This document shows, piece by piece, positions 1-8,013 of a stretch of 64,000 nt of DNA. A program made the translations under genes and the position numbers. Position 1 is the stretch's first letter; each line of letters starts with the position of its first letter. Under the pieces are notes generated by a model, which saw only the letters and a list, made by a program, of their open reading frames with translations, made no database searches and was not told the DNA's origin. Source of the DNA: Nocardia cyriacigeorgica GUH-2 (GTDB lineage Bacteria > Actinomycetota > Actinomycetes > Mycobacteriales > Mycobacteriaceae); assembly GCF_000284035.1 (NCBI RefSeq), contig NC_016887.1:1798001-1862000 (forward strand), in the 5' to 3' direction.

Positions 1-1095
1 GTGGCCCCCGACGTCGCGCCCGGCGACACCGTCAGCCTCGCCTACACCGGCGGCACCACCGGCAAATCCAAGGGCGTGATGCTCAGCTTCCGCGGTGGCG
101 CGACGCTGCTGCGGATCCAGATGACCGAATGGCAGTGGCCGCAGGAGGTGCGGTTCCTGGTCTGCACGCCGCTCAGCCACGCCGGCGGAGCGTTCTGGAA
201 CCCGACCAGCCTGCAAGGCGGTTCCATCGTGGTGCTGCCCGGTTTCGATCCGGCGACCGTGCTGGCCACCATCGAGAAGTACCGCATCACCTCGACGATG
301 CTGGTGCCGACCATGCTGTACGCCCTGCTCGACTACCCCGACCTGGACAAATACGATCTGTCGAGCCTGGAGACGGTCTTCTACGGCGCCTCGGCCATCT
401 CGCCGACCCGGCTGGCCGAGGCGATCGAGAAGTTCGGCCCGATCTTCTTCCAGTTCTACGGCCAGGCCGAATGCCCGATGACGATCTCGGTGCTGCGCAA
501 GGAAGACCACGACCTCGCCGTGCCGGAACGGCTGGCCAGCTGTGGCCGGCCGGTGCCGTGGCTGCATGTCGCGCTGCTCGACGACGCGGGCAACGAGGTC
601 CCGGCCGGGGAGCCCGGCGAGATCTGTGTGCGCGGACCGCTGGTGATGAAGGGCTATCTGAACAAGCCCGAACAGACAGCCGAGGCCACCGAACACGACT
701 GGCTGCACACCGGTGACATCGCCCGCCGCGACGCCGACGGCTACCTCTACATCGTCGACCGCAAGAAGGACATGATCGTCACCGGCGGCTTCAATGTCTT
801 TCCGCGCGAAGTGGAGGACGTGCTGTCGGCGCACCCGGCCGTCAGCGCGGCGGCCGTCATCGGTGTGCCCGACGACAAGTGGGGCGAGGCCGTGAAGGCG
901 GTGGTGGTGCTGCGTTCGGGCCGCGAGGTGGCGGTGGAGGAGTTGCAGGCGCTGGTGAAGGAACGCAAGGGCGCGGTCTACACGCCCAAGTCGATCGACT
1001 TCGCCGACAGCATTCCGCTCAGCCCGCTGGGCAAGCCCGACAAGAAAGCCCTGCGCGCGCAGTACTGGACCGACGGCGCCCGCCAGGTGAACTGA
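1..1095 (+). CDS. Acyl-CoA synthetase (AMP-binding), 5' partial
   Basis: This is the C-terminal two thirds of an ANL-superfamily acyl-CoA ligase, which activates a carboxylic acid to its CoA thioester through an acyl-adenylate. The P-loop motif TGGTTGKSKG lies near residues 17-26. The FYGQAE adenine-binding motif, the HTGD motif near residue 236 and the hinge/C-terminal lysine region (IPLSPLGKPDKKALR) follow. The reading frame is already open at base 1, so the GTG there is probably not the start; roughly 150 N-terminal residues are missing compared with full FadD-type enzymes. The neighbours are thiolases and DUF35 proteins behind KstR boxes, which suggests a sterol side-chain or branched acid as substrate; this is inference. 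The family call is firm, the substrate unknown. Confidence 0.93.
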   Translation: MAPDVAPGDTVSLAYTGGTTGKSKGVMLSFRGGATLLRIQMTEWQWPQEVRFLVCTPLSHAGGAFWNPTSLQGGSIVVLPGFDPATVLATIEKYRITSTMLVPTMLYALLDYPDLDKYDLSSLETVFYGASAISPTRLAEAIEKFGPIFFQFYGQAECPMTISVLRKEDHDLAVPERLASCGRPVPWLHVALLDDAGNEVPAGEPGEICVRGPLVMKGYLNKPEQTAEATEHDWLHTGDIARRDADGYLYIVDRKKDMIVTGGFNVFPREVEDVLSAHPAVSAAAVIGVPDDKWGEAVKAVVVLRSGREVAVEELQALVKERKGAVYTPKSIDFADSIPLSPLGKPDKKALRAQYWTDGARQVN

Positions 1096-1108
1096 ACCCT
1101 CGACGCAG

Positions 1109-1139
1109 CAGAGCCGGCCGACAAGTTCGGCCGGCTCTG
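1109..1139. terminator. Intrinsic terminator-like hairpin
   Basis: A perfect 13-bp stem (CAGAGCCGGCCGA, 1109-1121, against TCGGCCGGCTCTG, 1127-1139) with a 5-nt loop is followed by TTGTTGTG. It sits between the convergent acyl-CoA ligase and TetR genes and could serve both strands. Confidence 0.75.
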
Positions 1140-1171
1140 TTGTTGTGTGGCAGGGAGATCCGTCAGGTGAG

Positions 1172-1834
1172 TCAGCGATCCGGCGGCCCGGCGAGGATCG
1201 CGGTGACCATATCGATCAGCTCTTCCATCACCTCGTCGGGCGAGAGCCGCGTGCCGCTGAGCGCGAGCATGTCGCGCAGTGCGTCGAGATCGCCGAGGGC
1301 CTGGAAGGTCAGGCTCATCGCCTGGGTCAGCCGGAATCGAATGGTCCGGGCGGGCACGCCGGGATAGATCGCCCCCAGCAGCGAGGTGAACCGGCGCGCC
1401 TGCGGTGCGAAACCCTCGGTGATCCGCGACAGCGCGGGATGACGGCTGCCGATGATGCCCGCGACGATGGTGACCCAGGCGGTGCCGCCCGCGGCGATCT
1501 GCTCGGCCACCGGACGCACGAACGCCTCGGCCAGCGTGCGCGCGCTCGGATCGCCGGAAGCCTCGATGCTGTCGAGCAATTCGGCGCGCCGCTGGGAGAC
1601 CTGCCCGCCGCGCTGCTCGAGCAGGGCCTCGACCAGCGCGTCCTTGGACCCGAAGTGGTAGTGCACCGAGGCGACGTTCGCGCCGGCCGCCGACATCACC
1701 GCCCGCAACGACACCGCGTCGATCCCGCGCTCGGCGAACAGCCGTTCGGCGGCGAGGATCAGGCGCTGGTCGGTGGGCAGCGCGGTCTCGGGTTGCCCGG
1801 CCGGCGCGGTTTCCGTCGAAAGTCCTCGGCTCAC
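1172..1834 (-). CDS. TetR-family transcriptional regulator
   Basis: This 220-residue protein has an N-terminal TetR helix-turn-helix (residues about 22-68, with SLRAVMSAAGANVASVHYHFGSK) and a divergent C-terminal ligand domain. The start is a GTG. It lies 9 bp downstream of the Ltp1-like thiolase gene and is the last gene of a six-gene minus-strand operon (6253 to 1172), so it is co-transcribed with what it probably controls. Local TetR repressors of acyl-CoA catabolic operons often respond to a pathway acyl-CoA. The 31-bp inverted repeat at 6346-6376, in front of the operon, is a candidate operator. That pairing is inference; the family assignment is clear from the sequence. Confidence 0.9.
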   Translation of the reverse strand: MSRGLSTETAPAGQPETALPTDQRLILAAERLFAERGIDAVSLRAVMSAAGANVASVHYHFGSKDALVEALLEQRGGQVSQRRAELLDSIEASGDPSARTLAEAFVRPVAEQIAAGGTAWVTIVAGIIGSRHPALSRITEGFAPQARRFTSLLGAIYPGVPARTIRFRLTQAMSLTFQALGDLDALRDMLALSGTRLSPDEVMEELIDMVTAILAGPPDR

Positions 1835-1843
1835 GTGCGCACC

Positions 1844-3043
1844 CTAATCGAGCGGGGTGGGAGCACCGTAGAGCGTGACGACCACCGCGCCACCGAGCCC
1901 GAGATTGTGGGCCAGCGCCCGGCGGGCGCCCTCGACCTGACGCGGCCCGGCCTCGCCACGCAACTGCCAGGTCAACTCCGCGCACTGGGCCAGGCCGGTG
2001 GCCCCGAGCGGATGACCCTTGGAGATCAGCCCGCCGGACGGGTTGACCACCCAGCGTCCGCCGTAGGTCGTCGCACCGGCATCGATCAGCGACCCCGATT
2101 CGCCGGGCGCGCACATGCCGAGGGCTTCGTAGGTGATGAGCTCGTTGATCGAGAAGCAGTCGTGCAGTTCGATCACATCGACCTCGTCGATGGTGGTGCC
2201 GGTGGAGTCGAAGACCTCGGTGGCGGCTTTGCGCGTCATCGGGGCACCGACCACGTCGATCATGGATTCGGTCGCGAACGACGAGGTGTCGTCGGTGGCC
2301 AGCGCCTGGCCCAGGATCTCCACGGCGCGATCGGCGAGACCGTGTTCGCGCACGAACGCCTCGCTGACGACGATCGCGGCGGCCGAACCGTCCGACATCG
2401 GTGAGCACTGCGAGCGGGTGAGCGGGTCGTGCACCGGTTTGTCGCCGAGCACCTGCTCGAGGGTGTAGGCGTCCTGGAACTGGGCGTACGGGTTGCGGGT
2501 TGAGTGCTCGTGGTTCTTCACCGCGACGCCGGCGAGCTGTTCGCGGGTGGTGCCGTAGCGGCGCATGTGCTCGGCCGCCGCCGCGCCGAAGAACTGGGCG
2601 GTCAACGGGGCGGTGCCGAAACCGTTGGTGGACTTCAGGACCGCGATATGGCGGTCGATGGTGCTGACCGCGGGCTTGCCCGAACCGGCCATGGCCTCCT
2701 TGGTCATCTGCTCGAAGCCGACGGCCAGCGCCACGTCCACCAGCCCGGCCTGCACCCATTCGCGCGCCAGCATCAACGCGGTGGACCCGGTGGCGCAGTT
2801 GTTGTTGACGTTCACCATCGGAATCCCGGTGAGCCCCACGTCGTAAAGCGCGCGCTGTCCCGCGGTGGACGGCTGGAAGACGTAGCCGACCGCGGCGCGC
2901 TGCACCTGGCCGTAGTCGATGCCCGCGTCGGCCAGCGCCGCGTTCACCGCCTCGGCGACCATGTCGGGGTACTGCCAGTCCCGGCTGGCGATCTTCTCGA
3001 ATTTCGTCATCCCGACGCCGATGACGAAGGCTCGCTGACTCAC
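1844..3043 (-). CDS. Thiolase-family lipid-transfer protein, Ltp1-like
   Basis: This 399-residue SCP2-type thiolase closely resembles mycobacterial Ltp1 as I remember it: an N-terminal VIGVGMTKFEK, an active-site region NNNCATGS with the nucleophilic cysteine kept, an HDCF segment, and a C-terminal GGRWVVNPSGG and KGHPLGATG. Such enzymes cleave or bind acyl-CoA intermediates during sterol side-chain removal. The GTG start at 3043 has a good ribosome site (GAGGAGTG) and gives the expected N-terminus; the frame stays open upstream to 3391, but that stretch overlaps the next gene and is unlike the family. It lies 46 bp after the Ltp3-like gene and 9 bp before the TetR gene. Family certain, exact substrate inferred. 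Confidence 0.9.
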   Translation of the reverse strand: MSQRAFVIGVGMTKFEKIASRDWQYPDMVAEAVNAALADAGIDYGQVQRAAVGYVFQPSTAGQRALYDVGLTGIPMVNVNNNCATGSTALMLAREWVQAGLVDVALAVGFEQMTKEAMAGSGKPAVSTIDRHIAVLKSTNGFGTAPLTAQFFGAAAAEHMRRYGTTREQLAGVAVKNHEHSTRNPYAQFQDAYTLEQVLGDKPVHDPLTRSQCSPMSDGSAAAIVVSEAFVREHGLADRAVEILGQALATDDTSSFATESMIDVVGAPMTRKAATEVFDSTGTTIDEVDVIELHDCFSINELITYEALGMCAPGESGSLIDAGATTYGGRWVVNPSGGLISKGHPLGATGLAQCAELTWQLRGEAGPRQVEGARRALAHNLGLGGAVVVTLYGAPTPLD

Positions 3044-3089
3044 GCTGTCACTCCTCGAATGCGCTGTGCGCGTTGCTGTGTGGGGGAAA

Positions 3090-4244
3090 TCAGGGCTCGG
3101 GCCGGTCACTGCCGACGACCCAGAGGGCATGGAATTGCGAGGCGCCGCCCATCGCGTGCCCGATAGCGCGCCTTGCGTCCGGCACCTGATGGGCGCCCGC
3201 GGTACCGCGGACCTGGAGCGCGGCCTCGGCGAACCGCAGCAGACCGGTGGCGCCGGTGGGATTGCCCGACAGCACCCCGCCCGACGGATTGACCGGCAGT
3301 TCACCGTCGAAGGCCGTGCGCCCGGAATCGACCATCTTCCAGCCGTTTCCGGCCTCGGCCAGCCCGATGTTCTCCAGCCACATCGGCTCATACCAGCTGT
3401 AGGGGATGTAGAGCTCGGCGACGTCGATCTCGCGGGCCGGATCGGTGATGCCGGCCTGCCGGTACGCCTCGGCCGCGCACTGCCTGCCCGCTTCCGGGTT
3501 CACCTCGTCGCGTCCGGCGAAATGGCCGGTCTCGGTGCGCCAGGCCATGCCGTGGATCCAGGCCGGCGGCTGCGGATTGTGCTCGGCGTCGGCTTCGCCC
3601 GCGATCACCACCGCGCACGAACCGTCCGAGGACGGGCACGATTCCAGATACCGGATCGGATCCCACAGCATCGGCGATTCCCGCACCTGCTCCACGGTGA
3701 TATCCGGGCGCTGGATATGGGCGTACGGATTGCGCGTCGCATTGAGCCGATGGTTGACCGCGACCTGCCAGCCGATGTGTTCGGGCGCACCGGAGCGGCG
3801 GATGTACTCGCGGATGACCGGGGCGAAATGCCCGCCCGCGCCGGCGCCGAGATTGGCGCTGAACGGCAGTCCGCGCGAGAGCGCCCAGGTGAAATCGCCC
3901 TCGGATTCCTTGGAATAGGCCACCACCAGCACCCGTCGCGCCAGCCCGGCCTGCACTAGATGCGCACCGTAGATCGCGGCGTGCCCGCCGACGCTGCCGC
4001 CGGTGAACACCCGGGTGACCGGTAGGCCACGCGCGCCCATGGCGTCGGCGAGATACAGCTCGGGATTCATCACGCCGTCGAACAGGTCCGGCGTCTTCGA
4101 CAGCACGATGGCGTCGATATCGCGGTGGTCCAGCCCCGCGTCGGTGAGGGCGGCGTCGACCGATTCGCGCACCAGCCCGCCGATGCTGACCTCACGCTTC
4201 TTGGCCTGTTTGCTCTGTCCGATGCCGATGACCGCGGTTCTCAT
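3090..4244 (-). CDS. Thiolase-like lipid-transfer protein, Ltp3-like
   Basis: This is a thiolase-fold protein of 384 residues starting MRTAVIGIGQSKQAKK. At the place where classical thiolases carry the nucleophilic cysteine, it reads GGSVGGHAAIYG, so it cannot use the usual Cys mechanism. The C-terminal thiolase signature is kept in altered form (NPSGGVLSGNPTGATGLLR). Cys-less sterol aldolases such as Ltp2 act with DUF35/OB-fold partners in retro-aldol side-chain cleavage. Size and order recall Rv3523 (ltp3), next to ltp4 and a DUF35 gene in M. tuberculosis. Its start overlaps the stop of the upstream Ltp4-like gene by 4 nt (ATGA), which implies translational coupling. Confidence 0.85.
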   Translation of the reverse strand: MRTAVIGIGQSKQAKKREVSIGGLVRESVDAALTDAGLDHRDIDAIVLSKTPDLFDGVMNPELYLADAMGARGLPVTRVFTGGSVGGHAAIYGAHLVQAGLARRVLVVAYSKESEGDFTWALSRGLPFSANLGAGAGGHFAPVIREYIRRSGAPEHIGWQVAVNHRLNATRNPYAHIQRPDITVEQVRESPMLWDPIRYLESCPSSDGSCAVVIAGEADAEHNPQPPAWIHGMAWRTETGHFAGRDEVNPEAGRQCAAEAYRQAGITDPAREIDVAELYIPYSWYEPMWLENIGLAEAGNGWKMVDSGRTAFDGELPVNPSGGVLSGNPTGATGLLRFAEAALQVRGTAGAHQVPDARRAIGHAMGGASQFHALWVVGSDRPEP

Positions 4245-5311
4245 CGATCTCCCTCCATCAGGCAGATCAGGTTCTGCTGGAGCGCAGGGCCGTTGGTGGC
4301 GTGGGCGAGGGTGCGGTCGGCGTGGCCGTCGAGGATGTGCTGGGCGGCCTCACCGATGCGGATCAGCCCGGTCGCGGTCGCCGGCCGTCCGGCCAATGGT
4401 CCGCCGCCGGGATTGATCCGGGCGCCGTCGAGGCCGAGCGTGCTCGCCAGCAGTGGCTCCTGATAGCTGTATTCACAGTGCAATTCGGCGATATCGACCT
4501 GGGTCGCGCAGAATCCGGCGAGCTCTGCGGCTCGTGCTGCGGCGGCGCCGACGGTGTCGGCTCGGGTGAGATCACGGGTGCCCGGATAGTGGCTGTCCAT
4601 CCGGTGATCGGCGCCGCGCACCCACGCGGGACGCTCGGCCAGCCTGCGCGCGGTATCACCGGCGGCGAGCACCACCACCGCCGCCGCATCGCCCGCCGGT
4701 CCCACATCGTGGGCGCGCAACGGCGACGCGATGTAGGGCGCCGCGAGCAGCTCCTCCACCGGATAGGCGCCGGATTTCTGCGCGGCGGGGTTGCCGGTAG
4801 CCGCGGCGAGACTGCGCGAAACCACTTCGGCCAGTTGATGTTCACTCACCGCACCGGCCTCGATGAGCGCGGCCGCCTGGAGCGCGGCGAGGGCGTCGCG
4901 GTGCGGCCGCAGGGGTGCGAGGAAATACGGATCCAGCTGCGCGGCCATCACCTGATCGAGGTCCTGTGGCAAGGACCCGCGACCGATGCCGTAGACCACC
5001 GCGATATCGCCTTCGCCGAGCTGCAACCAGCTCCACGCCTCGTAGCAGGCCCAGGCCGCGTCCATCTCGACATGCGATTCCGAGATCGGTGGCCACGCAC
5101 CCACCGCGTCGAGCGATTCGATATAGGCGAAGGTGCGGCCTTCGAAGAAGTCGTGGCTGCCCGAGGCGAAGAAATCCACCTCGTCGCGGGTGATGCCTGC
5201 GGAGTCGAGCGCGCGGCGGATCACCGGCAGCAGGATCTCGGCCATATCGTGACGCCGATCGGCGGCCGCGCACGGCGACTGAGCGAAGGCGACGATACCC
5301 ACCTCACGCAT
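4241..5311 (-). CDS. Thiolase-like lipid-transfer protein, Ltp4-like
   Basis: This is a divergent thiolase-fold protein of 356 residues beginning MREVGIVAFAQSP. The thiolase layout is visible (an N-terminal glycine-rich strand, a central VDIAELHCEYSYQEP segment, and a C-terminal INPGGGPLAGRPATATGLIRIGEAA), but neither catalytic cysteine position is occupied and the canonical GHPxGATG is degraded. It probably forms a heteromer with the neighbouring Ltp3-like protein and the DUF35 proteins. The ATG at 5311 has AGGAG upstream and overlaps the preceding DUF35 gene by 8 nt. Its length matches recalled Ltp4 (Rv3522, about 354 residues). The enzymatic role is inferred from context. Confidence 0.83.
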   Translation of the reverse strand: MREVGIVAFAQSPCAAADRRHDMAEILLPVIRRALDSAGITRDEVDFFASGSHDFFEGRTFAYIESLDAVGAWPPISESHVEMDAAWACYEAWSWLQLGEGDIAVVYGIGRGSLPQDLDQVMAAQLDPYFLAPLRPHRDALAALQAAALIEAGAVSEHQLAEVVSRSLAAATGNPAAQKSGAYPVEELLAAPYIASPLRAHDVGPAGDAAAVVVLAAGDTARRLAERPAWVRGADHRMDSHYPGTRDLTRADTVGAAAARAAELAGFCATQVDIAELHCEYSYQEPLLASTLGLDGARINPGGGPLAGRPATATGLIRIGEAAQHILDGHADRTLAHATNGPALQQNLICLMEGDR

Positions 5312-5801
5312 CGGAAACTCCTGCCTCGGTGCGGGTTTGGCTGGATGGAATGGGCCGGTAGTACCGAATCGCATTCATCGACGTGTCGAGTTCGTCGTCG
5401 GCAGACCAGACCGGTTCGACGGCCATCCCGATGTGCACCCGGCTCGGCTCGATCTCCTGGATCAGATGCATCAACCGGGTGTCCGCGCCGCGCACCTGGA
5501 TATAAGCCACCACGTAGGGCGGGGTGAAGACCTGGCCCGGGAACGGGAAATTCACCACGCAGAAGGTCGAGATGGTCCCGTCGCCGGGCAGTTCGAACGG
5601 TTCGGACAGCTCGGTCAGGCAGCGCGAGCAGAACTCCGGCGGCGGCAGATACACCTGCGCGCAGCCCGGGCAGCGCCGCGCGAGCAGCCGGCGCTGCGAC
5701 AGTCCACGCAGGAACACCGAACGGCCCACGCCCGCGACGTAGGTGTAGTCCATCCGGAACGGATTGGTGAACTCGGTGACGGGCTCGGGCAGGGTGCTCA
5801 T
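5304..5801 (-). CDS. Zn-ribbon OB-fold protein (DUF35)
   Basis: This 165-residue DUF35-type protein has an N-terminal rubredoxin-like zinc ribbon (CPGC and CSRC, about residues 47-66) and a C-terminal OB-fold. DUF35 proteins pair with thiolase-like partners and help bind or position the acyl-CoA substrate. The ATG at 5801 overlaps the stop of the upstream OB-fold gene by 4 nt and its own stop overlaps the Ltp4-like start, so all three are translationally coupled. In M. tuberculosis the gene next to ltp4 (Rv3521) encodes about 300 residues, roughly the sum of this protein and the next. The two genes here may therefore be a split version of that protein (inference from remembered lengths). Confidence 0.87.
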   Translation of the reverse strand: MSTLPEPVTEFTNPFRMDYTYVAGVGRSVFLRGLSQRRLLARRCPGCAQVYLPPPEFCSRCLTELSEPFELPGDGTISTFCVVNFPFPGQVFTPPYVVAYIQVRGADTRLMHLIQEIEPSRVHIGMAVEPVWSADDELDTSMNAIRYYRPIPSSQTRTEAGVSDA

Positions 5802-6253
5802 GAATCCACCGGCTCGAAACAGACGATGTCGCGGATACTGCCCACCCGCTCGGCGCGCCAGCGCGGGACGACCCGCAGGCCCGAGGTCATGCGCGCGGGG
5901 TCGCCGCCGGTGTCGACGGCATGGAACAGGCAACCCTCGGTGCCGTCGATGCTGATGAAAGCCCAGGCGTAGGCGTGCGGGAGGTCGTCGCCGGCGCGGT
6001 GCGGCACCCAGGTCCAGTGCCGCACCGTTCCCGTCGCGGGCAGCTCGACCAGCTCGCCGGTCGCCCGGGCGGTGACCGGATCGAATTCCGCGGCCGGGCA
6101 CAGCACGGTGCCGCGATCGGTGGTGGACCCGAACAGCCTGCCCTCGCGCAGGCCGCCGAGGAAGACCCCGATGGTCGGGCCGACCGTCCGGTTGAACGGA
6201 AATTCCAGGCTGTAGGGCGCGGTCAGGCTGTCGTGCGGTGTTTCGGCTGTCAT
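5798..6253 (-). CDS. OB-fold DUF35-like protein without zinc ribbon
   Basis: This 151-residue protein has an OB-fold-like core (TARATGELVELPATGTVRHWTWV, then AWAFISIDGTEGCLFHAVD). There is one cysteine near residue 60 but no CxxC pairs, so it lacks the zinc ribbon of its downstream neighbour. The ATG at 6253 is preceded by CAGGAG at good spacing; the frame stays open upstream to 6343, but that extension does not look like the family. It is the first gene of the minus-strand operon and is coupled by ATGA overlap to the DUF35 gene. It is probably the second OB-fold subunit of the thiolase-like complex. Family assignment is moderate and rests partly on context. Confidence 0.8.
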   Translation of the reverse strand: MTAETPHDSLTAPYSLEFPFNRTVGPTIGVFLGGLREGRLFGSTTDRGTVLCPAAEFDPVTARATGELVELPATGTVRHWTWVPHRAGDDLPHAYAWAFISIDGTEGCLFHAVDTGGDPARMTSGLRVVPRWRAERVGSIRDIVCFEPVDS

Positions 6254-6345
6254 GAGGCTCCTGCCGACTGGTACCGGGAAATGGCGGGCGGGCCCCGGCG
6301 GGGGAGCGGGCCGCGACTCGATCGTGGACCACCCCCGCGCCACCT

Positions 6346-6376
6346 GTCAATCAGTCGTTTCAATCGGGTGATTGAC
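6346..6376. promoter_or_regulatory. 31-bp inverted repeat, candidate TetR operator
   Basis: GTCAATCA (6346-6353) and TGATTGAC (6369-6376) are perfect 8-bp arms separated by 15 bp. The element lies in the divergent promoter region between the OB-fold/thiolase operon and the aldehyde dehydrogenase gene. The operon ends with a TetR gene, the obvious candidate to bind it. Confidence 0.5.
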
Positions 6377-6421
6377 GGGCATGTACAGCGGGTCGGTGAT
6401 GTCGTAGTCTGGCGCCGAAAG

Positions 6422-6435
6422 TAGAACCTGTTTCA
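6422..6435. promoter_or_regulatory. KstR-type operator before aldehyde dehydrogenase
   Basis: TAGAACCTGTTTCA matches the KstR consensus TNNAACNNGTTNNA at every fixed position. It ends 26 bp before the aldehyde dehydrogenase ATG and could also affect the divergent thiolase operon. Confidence 0.6.
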
Positions 6436-6461
6436 GCGTGTCCTCGGGTGAGGAGATTTCC

Positions 6462-8000
6462 ATGGCCATCGTTCAATCGCTGCCGGCCACGGCCGACGGC
6501 CACCGCAGGCTCGGGCTGAGCAACCCGGCCACCCGCGACCACGTCGGCGAGATCGTGGTGAGCACCCCCGAGGACGTGGCCGCGGCCGTGGCTCGCGCGC
6601 GGGCGGCCCAGCCGGGATGGGCGGCGCGCCCGGTCGCCGAACGCGCCGACATCATCCGCCGCGCCGTCGAGGTGCTGGTCAAACGCCGCGACGAGATCGT
6701 GGCCACCGTGCAGGAAGAAACCGGCAAGCCGCGGGTGGAGGCGCTCGCGGTCGAGATCGTGCCCTCCTGCGATTTCCTCAACTACTGGAGCGGGCGCGCG
6801 CCGAAAGATCTGGCCGATGAGAAGCGCAGGCTGCACGGCTACATCGCACCGCTGAAGAAGCTGGTCGTCAACTATCAGCCGCTCGGCGTGGTCGGTGTGA
6901 TCACACCGTGGAACGGGCCGTTCGTGCTCTCGCTCAACCCGGTCGCGCAGGCGCTGCTGGCGGGTAACGCCGTGGTGCTCAAACCGTCCGAGGTGACACC
7001 GCATTCGGGCGAGTGGGCGGTGAAGATCCTGCGCGAGGCCGGCGTCCCCGACGACGTCGTGCAGGTGATCCACGGCGACGGCGAGACCGGCGCCGCCCTG
7101 GTGAACAGCGATATCGACAAGATCTCCTTCACCGGCAGCGTGCCCACCGGCAAGAAGATCGCCGCCGCCTGCGCGGCCCGGCTGATCCCCTGCACCATGG
7201 AGCTCGGCGGCAAGGACGCGATGATCGTGTGCGCCGACGCCGATCTGGAGCGGGCCGCGGCGGGTGCGGTGTATCTGTCGATGTTCAACACCGGGCAGGT
7301 CTGCGTCGGGGTGGAGCGGATCTACGTGGTGGATTCCGTCGCCGACGAATTCATCGCCAAGGTGCAGGAGAAGGCCGAGGCGGTCACCTACGGTCCGGGG
7401 ACGGGCAAGGATGTCGGGCCGCTGTTCTGGGATCGTCAGCTCGACATCGTCACCAGGCACGTCGACGATGCCGTGGCCAAGGGCGCCACGGTGCTGGTCG
7501 GCGGCAAGAGCGACACCGCCGACGGCGTGTTCTTCCAGCCCACGCTGATCGTCGACGTCACCCATGACATGGACCTGATGCGCGAGGAGACCTTCGGCCC
7601 GGTGGTGGCGATCATGCGGGTCGCCGACGAGGACGAGGCCGTGCGCAAGGCCAACGACTGCGCCTACGGCCTCAGCGGCAGCGTGTTCAGCAAGAATCCC
7701 GACACCGTGGTCCGGCTCGCCAAACAACTGCGCACCGGATCGGTGGTGCACAACGACGCCTCGGTGATCTACGGGGTGCCCGAGGCGCCGTTCGGCGGCC
7801 GCAAGGACAGCGGGCTCGGCCACGTCAACGGCCGGGATGCGTTGCGCGGCTTCACTCATGCCCAGCCGGTGCTGCTGGATCGGTGGGGGTTGAAGAAGGA
7901 GAACATCTGGTACCCCTACTCCGACAAGACCGTGCGGACGCTGGAGCGGATGATCGATCTGGCGTTCGGCAGTTCCATCGCCCGCAAGCTCATGTCGTGA
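6462..8000 (+). CDS. Aldehyde dehydrogenase family protein
   Basis: This 512-residue NAD(P)-dependent aldehyde dehydrogenase oxidises an aldehyde to the acid. The N-terminal Rossmann part includes GVVGVITPWNGP and the FTGSVPTG turn. The general-base glutamate is in MELGGKDA and the nucleophilic cysteine is Cys281 in NTGQVCVG. The ATG at 6462 is chosen because GAGGAG lies 6-8 bases upstream; an in-frame ATG at 6438 would lie almost on the KstR box. The gene is divergent from the thiolase/DUF35 operon and convergent with the SDR gene 13 bp away. With the ligase, it could convert a sterol side-chain aldehyde to acid and then acyl-CoA (inference). Confidence 0.93.
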   Translation: MAIVQSLPATADGHRRLGLSNPATRDHVGEIVVSTPEDVAAAVARARAAQPGWAARPVAERADIIRRAVEVLVKRRDEIVATVQEETGKPRVEALAVEIVPSCDFLNYWSGRAPKDLADEKRRLHGYIAPLKKLVVNYQPLGVVGVITPWNGPFVLSLNPVAQALLAGNAVVLKPSEVTPHSGEWAVKILREAGVPDDVVQVIHGDGETGAALVNSDIDKISFTGSVPTGKKIAAACAARLIPCTMELGGKDAMIVCADADLERAAAGAVYLSMFNTGQVCVGVERIYVVDSVADEFIAKVQEKAEAVTYGPGTGKDVGPLFWDRQLDIVTRHVDDAVAKGATVLVGGKSDTADGVFFQPTLIVDVTHDMDLMREETFGPVVAIMRVADEDEAVRKANDCAYGLSGSVFSKNPDTVVRLAKQLRTGSVVHNDASVIYGVPEAPFGGRKDSGLGHVNGRDALRGFTHAQPVLLDRWGLKKENIWYPYSDKTVRTLERMIDLAFGSSIARKLMS

Positions 8001-8013
8001 GCGGCCGGCGGGT

